Below, piece by piece: positions 26,173-34,248 of a DNA stretch of 47,566 nt. Each line of letters starts with the position of its first letter. The stretch's first letter is position 1. Origin of the DNA: Candidatus Saganbacteria bacterium (GTDB lineage: Bacteria > Margulisbacteria > WOR-1 > O2-12-FULL-45-9); contig JACRKQ010000010.1 of the NCBI GenBank assembly GCA_016219705.1, positions 1 through 47,566 on the forward strand. Reading direction: 5' to 3'. A model generated the notes under the pieces. It saw only the letters and a program-made list of their open reading frames with translations, did no database searches and had not been told where the DNA came from. The translations under genes were made by a program, and so were the position numbers.

Positions 26173-26643
26173 TCAATTCTGTTTTAATTTATCAATCACG
26201 CCCGGCGGCACCATCTCGCTGATATCGCCGCCAAAATGGGAGATCTGCCGGACAAAACTGGAAGATAAATAAGAATATTTATAATCAGTCATCAGAAAAA
26301 ATGTTTCAATTTCCGGCGCCATTTTGCGGTTAGTTAAAGCCATCTGGAACTCATAATCAAAATCGGAGACCGCCCGCAAGCCGCGGACAATTACCTGGGC
26401 TTTTTTTTCCCTGGCATAATCCACCAATAAGCCGGCAAAACTTTCTACAGCAACATTGGGGAATGGGGCTGCGGTTTGTTTGATCATCGCCACCCGCTGT
26501 TTCAGGGAAAAACGGGGGATCTTTTCCGGATTGCGGATCACCGCCACCACAACCTGGTCAAATAACCTGGCCGTGCGGCTGATAATATCCAAGTGTCCAT
26601 TGGTGATCGGATCAAAACTTCCGGGATAAATTGCTCTTTTCAT
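26173..26643 (-). CDS. coaD: Phosphopantetheine adenylyltransferase
   Basis: 156 residues. Fourth step of coenzyme A synthesis, joining 4'-phosphopantetheine and ATP. The nucleotidyltransferase signature is AIYPGSFDPITNGHLDI, followed by FAGLLVDYAREK, VRGLRAVSDFDYEFQM, LMTDYKYSYLSSSFVRQI and PPGVIDKL. It is complete and of normal length. Its start lies 32 bases inside the end of rsmD. Confidence 0.97.
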   Translation of the reverse strand: MKRAIYPGSFDPITNGHLDIISRTARLFDQVVVAVIRNPEKIPRFSLKQRVAMIKQTAAPFPNVAVESFAGLLVDYAREKKAQVIVRGLRAVSDFDYEFQMALTNRKMAPEIETFFLMTDYKYSYLSSSFVRQISHFGGDISEMVPPGVIDKLKQN

Positions 26644-27175
26644 AAAAAGTTAATACTGTTTCGCCGTATCTTTCTTCGCGACTAAACAACAACTGGCCAA
26701 ATTCTGCCGGTATTTGCCGCTGTTTCCTGTGTTCCGCTATCACCAACCCCATTGTTTTGAGGTACTGGCCGCCGCCCAAAACTATTAATGCCCGCTCTAA
26801 AGCAGGGCTGTCATACGGCGCACCCAGAAAAATCAAGTCAAACTGCCGATCCTGACGCGCTAAAATTTTTAAACCGCGCTCAACATCAAGGGGATAAATT
26901 TCCGCTTGAGCAGCCAATCCGGTCGTCTGCAAATTATCTTTAATTACTTTGATCGCTTGCCGGTTTTGTTCTATAAAGACCGCCAATTGTCCGCCGCGCG
27001 ATAGAGCTTCAATCCCCACTGCCCCCGAACCGGCAAAAAGGTCTAAAAAGATACAGCCCTCTACCCGATTACGTAAAATATTAAAAAGGGCTTCCCGAGC
27101 CCGATCAGTTAAGGGGCGCGCCGCTGTTGGCGCCTTGAGCTTTCTCCCCTTGGTTTTGCCAGATATTACGCGCAC
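26612..27175 (-). CDS. rsmD: RsmD-type 16S rRNA (guanine966-N2)-methyltransferase
   Basis: 187 residues. It begins MRVISGKTKGRKLKAP, followed by RPLTDRAREALFNIL and the SAM motif FLDLFAGSGAVGIEALSRGG, all typical of RsmD. The catalytic motif, usually (D/N)PP(Y/F), reads LIFLGAPYDSP here, with Gly-Ala in place of Asp-Pro. Enzyme activity is therefore less certain than family membership. The gene overlaps recG by 71 bases and coaD by 32, and the rsmD-coaD order is common in bacteria. Confidence 0.9.
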   Translation of the reverse strand: MRVISGKTKGRKLKAPTAARPLTDRAREALFNILRNRVEGCIFLDLFAGSGAVGIEALSRGGQLAVFIEQNRQAIKVIKDNLQTTGLAAQAEIYPLDVERGLKILARQDRQFDLIFLGAPYDSPALERALIVLGGGQYLKTMGLVIAEHRKQRQIPAEFGQLLFSREERYGETVLTFYEKSNLSRKF

Positions 27176-29141
27176 TTTCCCTGTCTTCCGCGATCAGCCC
27201 AAAAGCCGCTTCTCGAGCTTCACACAATATTTTTTCGTCTCTAATTATATCAGCAACACGAAAGCTTGGCAAACCGCTCTGGCGCGTGCCGCAAAAGTCG
27301 CCCGGCCCGCGCAGTTGCAAATCAACTTCCGCTAAATAGAAGCCATCAGTTGAATCGATCAGCGCTTTCAAACGAGCTTTAGCCTCGGGAGATTTCGCAT
27401 CAGCCAAGAGAAAACAATGCGCCTGTTCCCCGCCCCGGCCGATTCTCCCTCGCAATTGATGTAGCTGGCTCAAGCCAAAACGCTCCGCGTGTTCAATGAT
27501 CATGACTGTCGCGTTGGGAATATCAATGCCAACTTCGATGACCGTGGTTGAGACCAAAACATTAATTTTCCCCACCTTAAAATCAGCCATGATCTTTTCT
27601 TTCTCTTTATTTTTTAATCGGCCATGCAGCAAACCAACTTTATATTCAGGGAAGATCTCTTTTTGCAAACGCTCTGACTCCGCTATCGCCGCCCGCAAAT
27701 CGATCTTTTCCGATTCAGCCACCAGCGGACAGACGACAAAGACCTGCCGGCCGGCCATTATTTCCTGGCGGATAAAATTGTAGGCGCCGGCGCGCTTGCT
27801 TTCCGGGACAAAATAAGTCTTAACCGGCGTGCGTCCCGGCGGCAATTCATCGATAATTGAACGATCAAGATCGCCGTAGAGCGTCAGCGAGAGGGAGCGG
27901 GGAATCGGCGTGGCCGTCATGACTAAAACATCAGGCGTCACTCCCTTTTGGACCAAAGCCGCCCGCTGCACCACGCCAAACCGATGCTGTTCATCAATAA
28001 CCACTAACCCCAATTTTTTATAGCCTACTCCCTCTTGAATTAACGCATGTGTGCCGACGACTAAATCATATTTATCAACAGAGTGGTTCGTCCCCTGCTT
28101 GGAAGTTGTAGAAGTCAATAAACCCACTTTGACTTTAAAACTTTTCAATAGTTTGGTCATTTTTTCAAAATGCTGCTGCGCTAAAATTTCTGTCGGCGCC
28201 ATCACCGCCGCCTGATAACCGGATTTAATCGCAACCAGTGCGGCCAATACGGCTATGATAGTTTTGCCTGAACCAACATCCCCCTGCAGTAAACGATTCA
28301 TCGGCCGCGCCGAGACCATCTCGGCTAAAATTTCCTGCCAGACTCTGGCTTGCGCCGCTGTTAATTTAAAAGAGAGTGATGAAAGAAATCTATCGAGAAT
28401 GACTTGATCTACCTGAAAAGTAATCCCCGGTTGGGCCTTAACCTTTTCACGACGCAAGCCGAGTCCGAGTTGAAAGGAAAAAAACTCATCAAAGACAAGA
28501 CGACGCCGCGCCGGTGCAACTTCGTCTAATTTATCGGGAAAATGCAGCCTCATAATTGACGGTTGGAGTTCGGCCAAAGCATATTTTTTCTTAATCGCTT
28601 TGGGCAGCCAATCTTGGACCAGATCCAATAAATCGTCCAAAACATTTTTTATAATGCCGCGTAGTTTTTTGGGAAACAGGCCTTCGGTTAAAGCATAGAC
28701 CGGGATAATTTTAGGCAGATCGGGAGCATAAATTTCATAATCCCGGGCCTGAAATTGGCGGCTGGCATCAAAAGTGGAAATTTCCAGTTTTCCGGTTACA
28801 ACCAAACGCATGCCGCAGCGGAATAATTGCGCCAAATATGGCTGATTAAACCAGACGGCCTGGATCTGCCCGCTTTTATCCGCTAACTTGACTTTGAGCA
28901 CGGAGAAACGGCTGCGGGTCAATTGCAGATCGAGAGCGATAATTTCCGCGATTATGACTGACATTATGACTGGCTGTAAAGCGGCAATGGGGGTAATGAG
29001 ACTGCGATCATCATAATCACGGGGGAAGAAAAAGATCAAGTCATAGACCGTCTCCACCCCAAGCTTCTTGAAAAGTTTGGCGACTTTAGGGCCAACGCCT
29101 TTAAGATATTGAACCGAGGTCTCCAATTGTACTCGCGCCAT
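27105..29141 (-). CDS. recG: ATP-dependent DNA helicase RecG
   Basis: 678 residues, near the family length. It remodels stalled replication forks and Holliday junctions. Order: N-terminal helical region with a helix-hairpin-helix (VQYLKGVGPKVAKLFKKLG), OB-fold wedge domain (about residues 50-150), Walker A GDVGSGKT, VMAPTEILAQQH, DEQH box VIDEQHRFG, MTATPIPRSL, VIEVGIDIPNATVM and QLHQLRGRIGRG. The ATG at 29141 has no ribosome-binding site and appears leaderless. It is the first gene of the minus-strand series recG-rsmD-coaD-unknown-rph-rmlA-rmlB. Confidence 0.97.
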   Translation of the reverse strand: MARVQLETSVQYLKGVGPKVAKLFKKLGVETVYDLIFFFPRDYDDRSLITPIAALQPVIMSVIIAEIIALDLQLTRSRFSVLKVKLADKSGQIQAVWFNQPYLAQLFRCGMRLVVTGKLEISTFDASRQFQARDYEIYAPDLPKIIPVYALTEGLFPKKLRGIIKNVLDDLLDLVQDWLPKAIKKKYALAELQPSIMRLHFPDKLDEVAPARRRLVFDEFFSFQLGLGLRREKVKAQPGITFQVDQVILDRFLSSLSFKLTAAQARVWQEILAEMVSARPMNRLLQGDVGSGKTIIAVLAALVAIKSGYQAAVMAPTEILAQQHFEKMTKLLKSFKVKVGLLTSTTSKQGTNHSVDKYDLVVGTHALIQEGVGYKKLGLVVIDEQHRFGVVQRAALVQKGVTPDVLVMTATPIPRSLSLTLYGDLDRSIIDELPPGRTPVKTYFVPESKRAGAYNFIRQEIMAGRQVFVVCPLVAESEKIDLRAAIAESERLQKEIFPEYKVGLLHGRLKNKEKEKIMADFKVGKINVLVSTTVIEVGIDIPNATVMIIEHAERFGLSQLHQLRGRIGRGGEQAHCFLLADAKSPEAKARLKALIDSTDGFYLAEVDLQLRGPGDFCGTRQSGLPSFRVADIIRDEKILCEAREAAFGLIAEDRESARNIWQNQGEKAQGANSGAPLN

Positions 29142-29155
29142 AATTATGTTATAAT
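29127..29155 (+). promoter_or_regulatory. Promoter of rpmB, leaderless
   Basis: On the plus strand, -35 TTGTAC (29127-29132), a 17-base spacer and -10 TATAAT (29150-29155). The start point near 29162 leaves about three bases before the rpmB ATG. The -35 lies inside the recG coding sequence. Confidence 0.68.
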
Positions 29156-29176
29156 AATTTCATTATGAGTCGACAA
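29148..29176 (-). promoter_or_regulatory. Promoter of recG, leaderless, overlapping the rpmB promoter
   Basis: On the minus strand, -35 TTGTCG (29176-29171), a 17-base spacer and -10 TATAAC (29153-29148). The expected start point coincides with the A of the recG ATG at 29141. Its -10 overlaps the rpmB -10 on the other strand, and its -35 lies inside rpmB. Confidence 0.5.
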
Positions 29177-29356
29177 TGTCTTATTTGCAAGAAGAAACCA
29201 CAGTTGGGGATGAAGGTTTCCCATAGTATGCACCATACTAAACGTAAATGGCTCCCCAACCTGCAAAAGATCAACATCCTTTACAAAGGCAAGAAACGCA
29301 AAGCTTACGTCTGCACCAAATGCTTAAAAGCCGGTAAAGTGCAGAAAGCGCTTTAG
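29165..29356 (+). CDS. rpmB: 50S ribosomal protein L28
   Basis: 63 residues, the normal length. It has the L28 core (VSHSMHHTKRKWLPNLQK) and two CxxC pairs, CLICKK near the start and CTKCLKAGKV near the end, so it is the zinc-binding form. It is a single-gene unit between recG (divergent) and fliJ (convergent, with the two stops overlapping by four bases). The message appears to start three bases before the ATG, with no ribosome-binding site. Confidence 0.97.
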   Translation: MSRQCLICKKKPQLGMKVSHSMHHTKRKWLPNLQKINILYKGKKRKAYVCTKCLKAGKVQKAL

Positions 29357-29826
29357 CTATTATCAGGGTGTTTGAACCGCTCGGTCGCAATTTCATCAAG
29401 AAATTTCGTCTCTAAATCCAGCAGCGCTTTTTGGTATTCTTTCAATTTCTTTTCCCTGTGTTTTTCCATAATTTTCTTGTCTTTCATCGAACTGATCAAT
29501 TGAGCCCGCTGTTCTTCTAAAATTTTGCTGGCCTCGATCACTTTTTCAACCTGGCGCGCCAGATCATCCTTGAGCACTTCTAAATGAGCTTTGCGCTGCA
29601 GCACTTTGGAAAAATCGGAGATCTGGCCCTTGCGAAAAACACCCCGTAGCTCTTCTTCGCGATCTTTTTTCGCCTGGGCGATCGCTTCTTCTTTCTGTTT
29701 TTCTATCATATAGGCTCGCTGTTTCTCCGCAAATTTCTCCTGTTCCTTTTTCTCCTTAATCGCGCGGACCTTCAAAACCGCCTGGAGATCATATTGGAAT
29801 TTCTTTCCGGTCTTGGGTTTTACCAT
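29353..29826 (-). CDS. fliJ: Flagellar export chaperone FliJ
   Basis: 157 residues, almost entirely charged helix with heptad pattern, as expected for the FliJ coiled coil that docks on the FliI hexamer and FlhA during flagellar export. It begins KKFQYDLQAVLKVRAIKEKKE, which matches the family's F-x-L-x-x-VL-x-x-R start. The gene lies 10 bases after fliI, with AAGGA before the ATG, and is the last gene of the flagellar operon. Its stop overlaps the convergent rpmB stop. Confidence 0.88.
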   Translation of the reverse strand: MVKPKTGKKFQYDLQAVLKVRAIKEKKEQEKFAEKQRAYMIEKQKEEAIAQAKKDREEELRGVFRKGQISDFSKVLQRKAHLEVLKDDLARQVEKVIEASKILEEQRAQLISSMKDKKIMEKHREKKLKEYQKALLDLETKFLDEIATERFKHPDNS

Positions 29827-29836
29827 GGCTTATTCC

Positions 29837-31156
29837 TTACCGAAAAATCGCAATAAGTCTTTGCACCGTATCTTCAAAGATGATCTTTTCAAACGTCCCT
29901 TGCCGCAGAAAATTATTCACCTGGTCAATTTTTGTTAAAGCGTAATCGATTTTTGGATTGCTCCCCTTGACGTAAGCGCCGATGTTGATCAAATCTTCCG
30001 CCTCCGTGTAACGCGCTATAACTTCACGGAGCTTGCCCGCAGCCTGCTTTTGTTCATCGCCGACCAGATTGGTCATCAATCGGGAGACACTGTGCGGCAC
30101 GTCAATCGCCGGATAATGGTTTTTCGCGGCTAAATCTCGCGACAGGACAATATGGCCGTCAAGGATGGAGCGCGAATGGTCGGCAATAGGCTCATTCATG
30201 TCATCGCCTTCAACCAGGATAGTATAAAAAGCGGTGATCGATCCGACTTCCGCCGTGCCCGAGCGCTCCATGAGGCGGGGCAATAAGGCAAAAACCGAAG
30301 GAGTATAGCCTTTTGTCGTCGGCGGTTCCCCCGCCGCCAGGCCGATTTCGCGCTGGGCCATGGCAAAACGAGTGGTTGAATCCATCATTAAAATAATGCT
30401 CTTCCCCTGATTGCGGAAATATTCAGCGATAGCCGTAGCTACAAAAGCCGCTTTCAGACGGATAAGAGGCGGCTGATCAGAGGTTGCGGCCACAACAACT
30501 GAACGCCGCAAGCCATCTTCGCCCAGAGACTCTTCAATAAAATCACGGACCTCGCGGCCGCGCTCGCCAACCAGGGCGATCACGTTAATATCAGCGGAAG
30601 CATTGCGGGCGATCATCCCCATGACAGTAGATTTGCCTACCCCCGAACCGGCAAAGATACCGATACGCTGGCCGCGGCCGACTGTCAGCATGCCGTCAAT
30701 GGCCCGGATCCCCACTTTCATTATCTCCGTAATCCGCGGCCGTTTAACGGGATCAGGCGGATCAGCGTCAAGAGGATAATCATTTTCGCCCATTATCGGA
30801 CCTTTACCGTCGATTGGCTCGCCCAAACCATTAAGCACCCGGCCTAATAAATCAGGCCCAACCCTAACCATCAGCGGCCGACCGGCGGCGACAACCTGCG
30901 CTCCCGGCGCGATACCGGCGGTCGAACCCAGCGGCATCAGCAACACCCGATTTTCGCGAAAGCCCACCACCTCGGCAAATGAACTGCGATTTTCTTTTTC
31001 AACTCTTATCGTGCAAAGATCGCCGACAGAGACGCCGCCAACCTGGGCTTCGATGATCAGGCCGACAACCTGCACCACTTTACCAATGACTTTTACCAGG
31101 TCGGTCCGTTCAATCACGCGAAGGTATTTATCAAAATCAATCTTTAGCGAGGCCAT
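29837..31156 (-). CDS. fliI: Flagellum-specific ATPase FliI
   Basis: 439 residues, the family length. ATPase of the flagellar type III export apparatus. Walker A is GIFAGSGVGKST, with ALVGERGREVRDFIEESLG, the Walker B strand IILMMDSTTRFAMAQREIGLAAGEPP and the PRLMERSG loop, all typical of FliI rather than F1 ATPase subunits. The ATG overlaps the fliH stop (TAATG), and fliJ follows, giving the standard fliH-fliI-fliJ order. Confidence 0.97.
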   Translation of the reverse strand: MASLKIDFDKYLRVIERTDLVKVIGKVVQVVGLIIEAQVGGVSVGDLCTIRVEKENRSSFAEVVGFRENRVLLMPLGSTAGIAPGAQVVAAGRPLMVRVGPDLLGRVLNGLGEPIDGKGPIMGENDYPLDADPPDPVKRPRITEIMKVGIRAIDGMLTVGRGQRIGIFAGSGVGKSTVMGMIARNASADINVIALVGERGREVRDFIEESLGEDGLRRSVVVAATSDQPPLIRLKAAFVATAIAEYFRNQGKSIILMMDSTTRFAMAQREIGLAAGEPPTTKGYTPSVFALLPRLMERSGTAEVGSITAFYTILVEGDDMNEPIADHSRSILDGHIVLSRDLAAKNHYPAIDVPHSVSRLMTNLVGDEQKQAAGKLREVIARYTEAEDLINIGAYVKGSNPKIDYALTKIDQVNNFLRQGTFEKIIFEDTVQRLIAIFR

Positions 31157-31866
31157 TAATGTTTTTCTTCTTCAGCGGCAATTTTTTTTAGCGCGTCTTC
31201 CAGTGATTTTAATTTCGTTGAAATTTTAGCGTCGATAAAACCTAAATTGGTCTCGACCACGCAGCCGCCGGCTTCGACGTTGGCGTCCTCTAAAATGGAA
31301 AAACTTTTCACTCCGTCCAGCATCCCCGCCAGGCGATCTTTATAACGCTTGAGGAATTCCGCATCATCATGGTTGACCCGGACAATAATTTGCTCGCGGT
31401 CAGAAACACGCGCAATCGCCTCGGCTACAATGTTCAAAGAGACATCGCGATGGAGCGAGACTTCCGATTTAATGATCTGTTCCGCCACCCTGATCGCCAA
31501 ACGCAGAATCTCCGGCTCCGCTTCTTTAATAATCGCTTTCCGCTCTTTGACCGCTTGATTAAGGGTGGCCAGCGCATCTTCGATCTGCGTCCCCGCCTCC
31601 GCCCGCCCTTCTTCGTAGCCGGTTTGTTTCGCCTCTTCACGGACATTTTCCGCTTCATTCAGCGCTTCGTCAACAATGCGCTGGGCTTGCAACTGGGCTT
31701 CTGGAATATTTTCCGTCGCTGGTTCCGCCGGCGCTTGAGCCGACGCGGCAGGGAGAGTCATCGCCGGTTTAAACTTTGGCCGGGGTTTGGCAATGATTGG
31801 CGCGGGCTGGCGCTCAATCATCACTGTCCCGCTGTCATGGATCAAATTTCTTTTAATTAATGCCAT
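31156..31866 (-). CDS. fliH: Flagellar assembly protein FliH
   Basis: 236 residues. Regulator and stator-like partner of the FliI ATPase. The N-terminal 60 residues are Ala/Pro-rich and disordered, followed by the charged helical region with GYEEGRAEAG, which matches the FliH glycine-repeat helix, and a C-terminal domain (LRLAIRVAEQIIKSEV, then IIVRVNHDDAEFLKRY and AGGCVVETNLGFIDAKISTKL) homologous to the ATP synthase delta fold. It overlaps fliI. Confidence 0.92.
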   Translation of the reverse strand: MALIKRNLIHDSGTVMIERQPAPIIAKPRPKFKPAMTLPAASAQAPAEPATENIPEAQLQAQRIVDEALNEAENVREEAKQTGYEEGRAEAGTQIEDALATLNQAVKERKAIIKEAEPEILRLAIRVAEQIIKSEVSLHRDVSLNIVAEAIARVSDREQIIVRVNHDDAEFLKRYKDRLAGMLDGVKSFSILEDANVEAGGCVVETNLGFIDAKISTKLKSLEDALKKIAAEEEKH

Positions 31867-31869
31867 GAT

Positions 31870-32331
31870 TTAAAAAATTAATTTATCCTTGAACTGTTCT
31901 CTCAAGCCTTGGGTAATTTTTTCCCGTAAATTGTTCCTTCTAATATGTCCGACTAATTGGAGAAGCACCGGTTTTTCCCGCGGTAAAGCCAGCAGCGCGT
32001 CCTCGTATTCCTGCGGCGGCAATTGGGATAAAATAAAAGCGGCCACCTGTGGCCTTTCATACATCAAGATTTGATATTGGCGTTTTGGCTGCCTGACCGC
32101 CGCCGGTTGGGCGATTTGCTGGACCGCGGGTTTCTCGGCTATGGCGACAAAATTACTAAGGTCAGCCAGCACCTCCGCCAGAGCGTCCGGCGAAGGCGAC
32201 GGGAGATGGTTAATATTGGCCGCGATTAAGTCGGCTAATTCATTGGGCAGATAACGCAAGACCCTGGACGCCGTTTCCGCTCCAAGGATCGAAAGAAAAA
32301 TTGTCGCTTTTTCCCGTCCGGTTAATGGCAT
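31870..32331 (-). CDS. fliG: Truncated FliG-like protein (N-terminal and middle domains only)
   Basis: 153 residues from the ATG at 32331, which overlaps the fliF stop (TAATG); a TTG at 32346 would add five. FliG is usually about 330 residues. Residues 2-45 (LTGREKATIFLSILGAETASRVLRYL) match the FliG N-terminal domain that binds FliF. Residues about 90-125 (YERPQVAAFILSQLPPQEY) match the middle domain with its EHPQ-like motif. The protein then ends, with no C-terminal domain to contact MotA. The next gene, fliH, starts four bases later, so no remnant of the missing part exists here. The reading frame is clean, so a sequencing frameshift is unlikely. A full-length FliG may be encoded elsewhere. 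Confidence 0.85.
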   Translation of the reverse strand: MPLTGREKATIFLSILGAETASRVLRYLPNELADLIAANINHLPSPSPDALAEVLADLSNFVAIAEKPAVQQIAQPAAVRQPKRQYQILMYERPQVAAFILSQLPPQEYEDALLALPREKPVLLQLVGHIRRNNLREKITQGLREQFKDKLIF

Positions 32332-33839
32332 TACTCGCTTAACCAATCCCGAAGCAGTTCCGCGATACGCTCGGGATTCCTCTCCACCGCCGCTTTTATA
32401 TTCTCCAACGCGGTGACTTTTTCCTGGTTAAGCGGCGCCACGGAAGGCAGCGGCCGCGAGGGCGGCAGGCTGGGCTCCAGCGCCGGCCGAACAGCAGGTT
32501 TTGGCTGCCGCAGCGCGCGCCAGACCAGGACAACAACAAAGCCGCCCAAAACCACCAACAATAACCAGGCCAGGTTCCATAACCAACCGACGTGAATAAT
32601 TAATTTTGTTTGTGATTTCCCCGATGGTAAAGGTTTCTCCGTTTCGCCGCGGACAATCTCCGGCGGCGAAGAAGCAAGGTGAAAAGGAACCAATTGTAGC
32701 ACGATCTTATCACCGCGCCGTTTATTATAAGCCACGGCCGCCGCCACAGCTTTAAAAGTTGTTTGTTTTAATTGTTTGGACAAATCAAGCCGGTTATCAA
32801 TCAAGACCACAGTAATAACCCGTTTTATTTTTAATTCTTCTTTTTTGAGCAATTCGACCTTGGTTTTGTTTAATTCAATATTCGTTTTGACAATAACGCT
32901 GTTGAGAGGATAAAAGCGATTCAAAATTTCTTGAGCTTTACCAGCTAAATCATGCTCCAGCTCCTTTTTCGCCTGCCTCACCAGTAAAACTTTTCCCGCT
33001 GCCTCCGGAGTTGTAATGATCGCAGGCAGGACGGCTTTAGACATCAAAGTTGTTGAGGGAACACTGGTTGTTGTCGAAATCATAGGTAAAGTTGTAGTAG
33101 TTAGAGATGATGGCGGCGCAGCGCTGACCTCTTGAGAAATTTCCATTTCTGGCATCGGCATCAGAGAAACAGTCCTAGCTGATTTTGCCGTTAAAATTCG
33201 GCCGGTATTATCAATGATCGTCACATTTTCCGGCTGAAGGTTTTCCACGCTGCTGGCGACTAAATGGATTATCCCGGTGATTTTTTCCGCCGCCAGTTCG
33301 GCGCCAAGATGCAGGCGCAGCATAACCGCCGCCGTTACCGGAGCGACATTTTCAGCAAAAAGTTTTGTCTCCGGGATAACAATTTGCACCCGGGCATCCT
33401 CTACTCCTTGGATCCGTCTGATCGTCCGGGATAATTCACCGGAGATCGCCCGGATCAATTGGATGCGGCGGTCAAAATCAGTCGCGCCAAGTTTTGATTG
33501 GTCAAAAATTTCCCAACCGACAACCCCGCCGGCTGGCAGGCTTTTTTCCGCCAACCCCAGCCGCGCTTCATCCGCCTTGGCCTTGGGGACAGCAATCGAA
33601 CGCCCCTCCTCCCTGATTTCATAAGGGATGCTTAATTCTTTAAGGCGGGCGATGGCATTGGCCGCATCCTTCAATTCCATATTGGAATAGATCAGGGTAA
33701 AACCGCTGGAGCTGCGCGCGGCCGAACTGCAGCCGCGTACTAAAAAAATAAATATGGTGATTATTAAGACAGCGGCAACGCCGCCTAAAAGCAGAATCCG
33801 CCGGATATCAAAACCGCCTGGCGCCGCTGGTTCAGCCAT
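32331..33839 (-). CDS. fliF: Flagellar MS-ring protein FliF
   Basis: 502 residues, slightly shorter than the usual 550 or so. It forms the inner-membrane MS ring. A membrane helix near residues 15-37 is followed by ring-building domains: SNMELKDAANAIARLKEL, then GWEIFDQSKLGATDFDRRIQ, TIRRIQGVEDARVQIVIPE and ENVTIIDNTGRIL, all classic FliF text. A Thr/Pro-rich linker (about residues 235-285) precedes the third domain. The second membrane helix is near 412-434. The C-terminus ENIKAAVERNPERIAELLRDWL is the FliG-binding helix. GGGAGGG precedes the ATG. Confidence 0.95.
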   Translation of the reverse strand: MAEPAAPGGFDIRRILLLGGVAAVLIITIFIFLVRGCSSAARSSSGFTLIYSNMELKDAANAIARLKELSIPYEIREEGRSIAVPKAKADEARLGLAEKSLPAGGVVGWEIFDQSKLGATDFDRRIQLIRAISGELSRTIRRIQGVEDARVQIVIPETKLFAENVAPVTAAVMLRLHLGAELAAEKITGIIHLVASSVENLQPENVTIIDNTGRILTAKSARTVSLMPMPEMEISQEVSAAPPSSLTTTTLPMISTTTSVPSTTLMSKAVLPAIITTPEAAGKVLLVRQAKKELEHDLAGKAQEILNRFYPLNSVIVKTNIELNKTKVELLKKEELKIKRVITVVLIDNRLDLSKQLKQTTFKAVAAAVAYNKRRGDKIVLQLVPFHLASSPPEIVRGETEKPLPSGKSQTKLIIHVGWLWNLAWLLLVVLGGFVVVLVWRALRQPKPAVRPALEPSLPPSRPLPSVAPLNQEKVTALENIKAAVERNPERIAELLRDWLSE

Positions 33840-33853
33840 TTATCCCTCCCTGA

Positions 33854-34216
33854 TTAGACTTGCAGCTGCGTTATTTCTTTGAACGACGTGACAGCCGCAT
33901 TGATTGTCGTGATTGCTAAATTGACCTCGATGCTGGCCTTTGATTGGGCGACCATCACATCCTGCATTTCCGCCTCGCCGCGTAAATATTTATCAATTAA
34001 TCCGTTAGCATAAATTTCTGATCGGCTGACCCCTTCAAGAGAATTAATGGCTTTGGCCAGGACATCATCAAACATATTGCCGGGGAATTTATTGACGCTC
34101 TCCAGAGTCCCCGGCGCCGGGCCGACAGCCGATTGTGAAGCCTGGGCCATAGAATCTTCGCCTAAGATCTGCGCCAATCTCATCTCCGCATTAATCGGTC
34201 CAATGCTTTCTATCAT
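33854..34216 (-). CDS. fliE: Flagellar hook-basal body protein FliE
   Basis: 120 residues. FliE links the MS ring to the proximal rod. The C-terminal half shows the family pattern: FDDVLAKAINSLEGVSRSE followed by MQDVMVAQSKASIEVNLAITT. A GGGAGGG site lies just upstream of the ATG. It lies between flgC and fliF, the usual order flgB-flgC-fliE-fliF. Confidence 0.93.
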   Translation of the reverse strand: MIESIGPINAEMRLAQILGEDSMAQASQSAVGPAPGTLESVNKFPGNMFDDVLAKAINSLEGVSRSEIYANGLIDKYLRGEAEMQDVMVAQSKASIEVNLAITTINAAVTSFKEITQLQV

Positions 34217-34248
34217 TGTTCCCTCCCGCTACATAATAGTAGCCTTTA

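Noticed and set aside
31349-31860. Long plus-strand open frames opposite fliH, and similar ones opposite recG, flgI, flgG and mreB
   Set aside because: They are mirror images of well-recognised genes, lack ribosome-binding sites and encode no recognisable protein.
31870-32346. FliG truncation as a frameshift
   Set aside because: fliH starts four bases after the FliG stop, and no FliG C-terminal text is present in any frame nearby, so it is a real end in this sequence.
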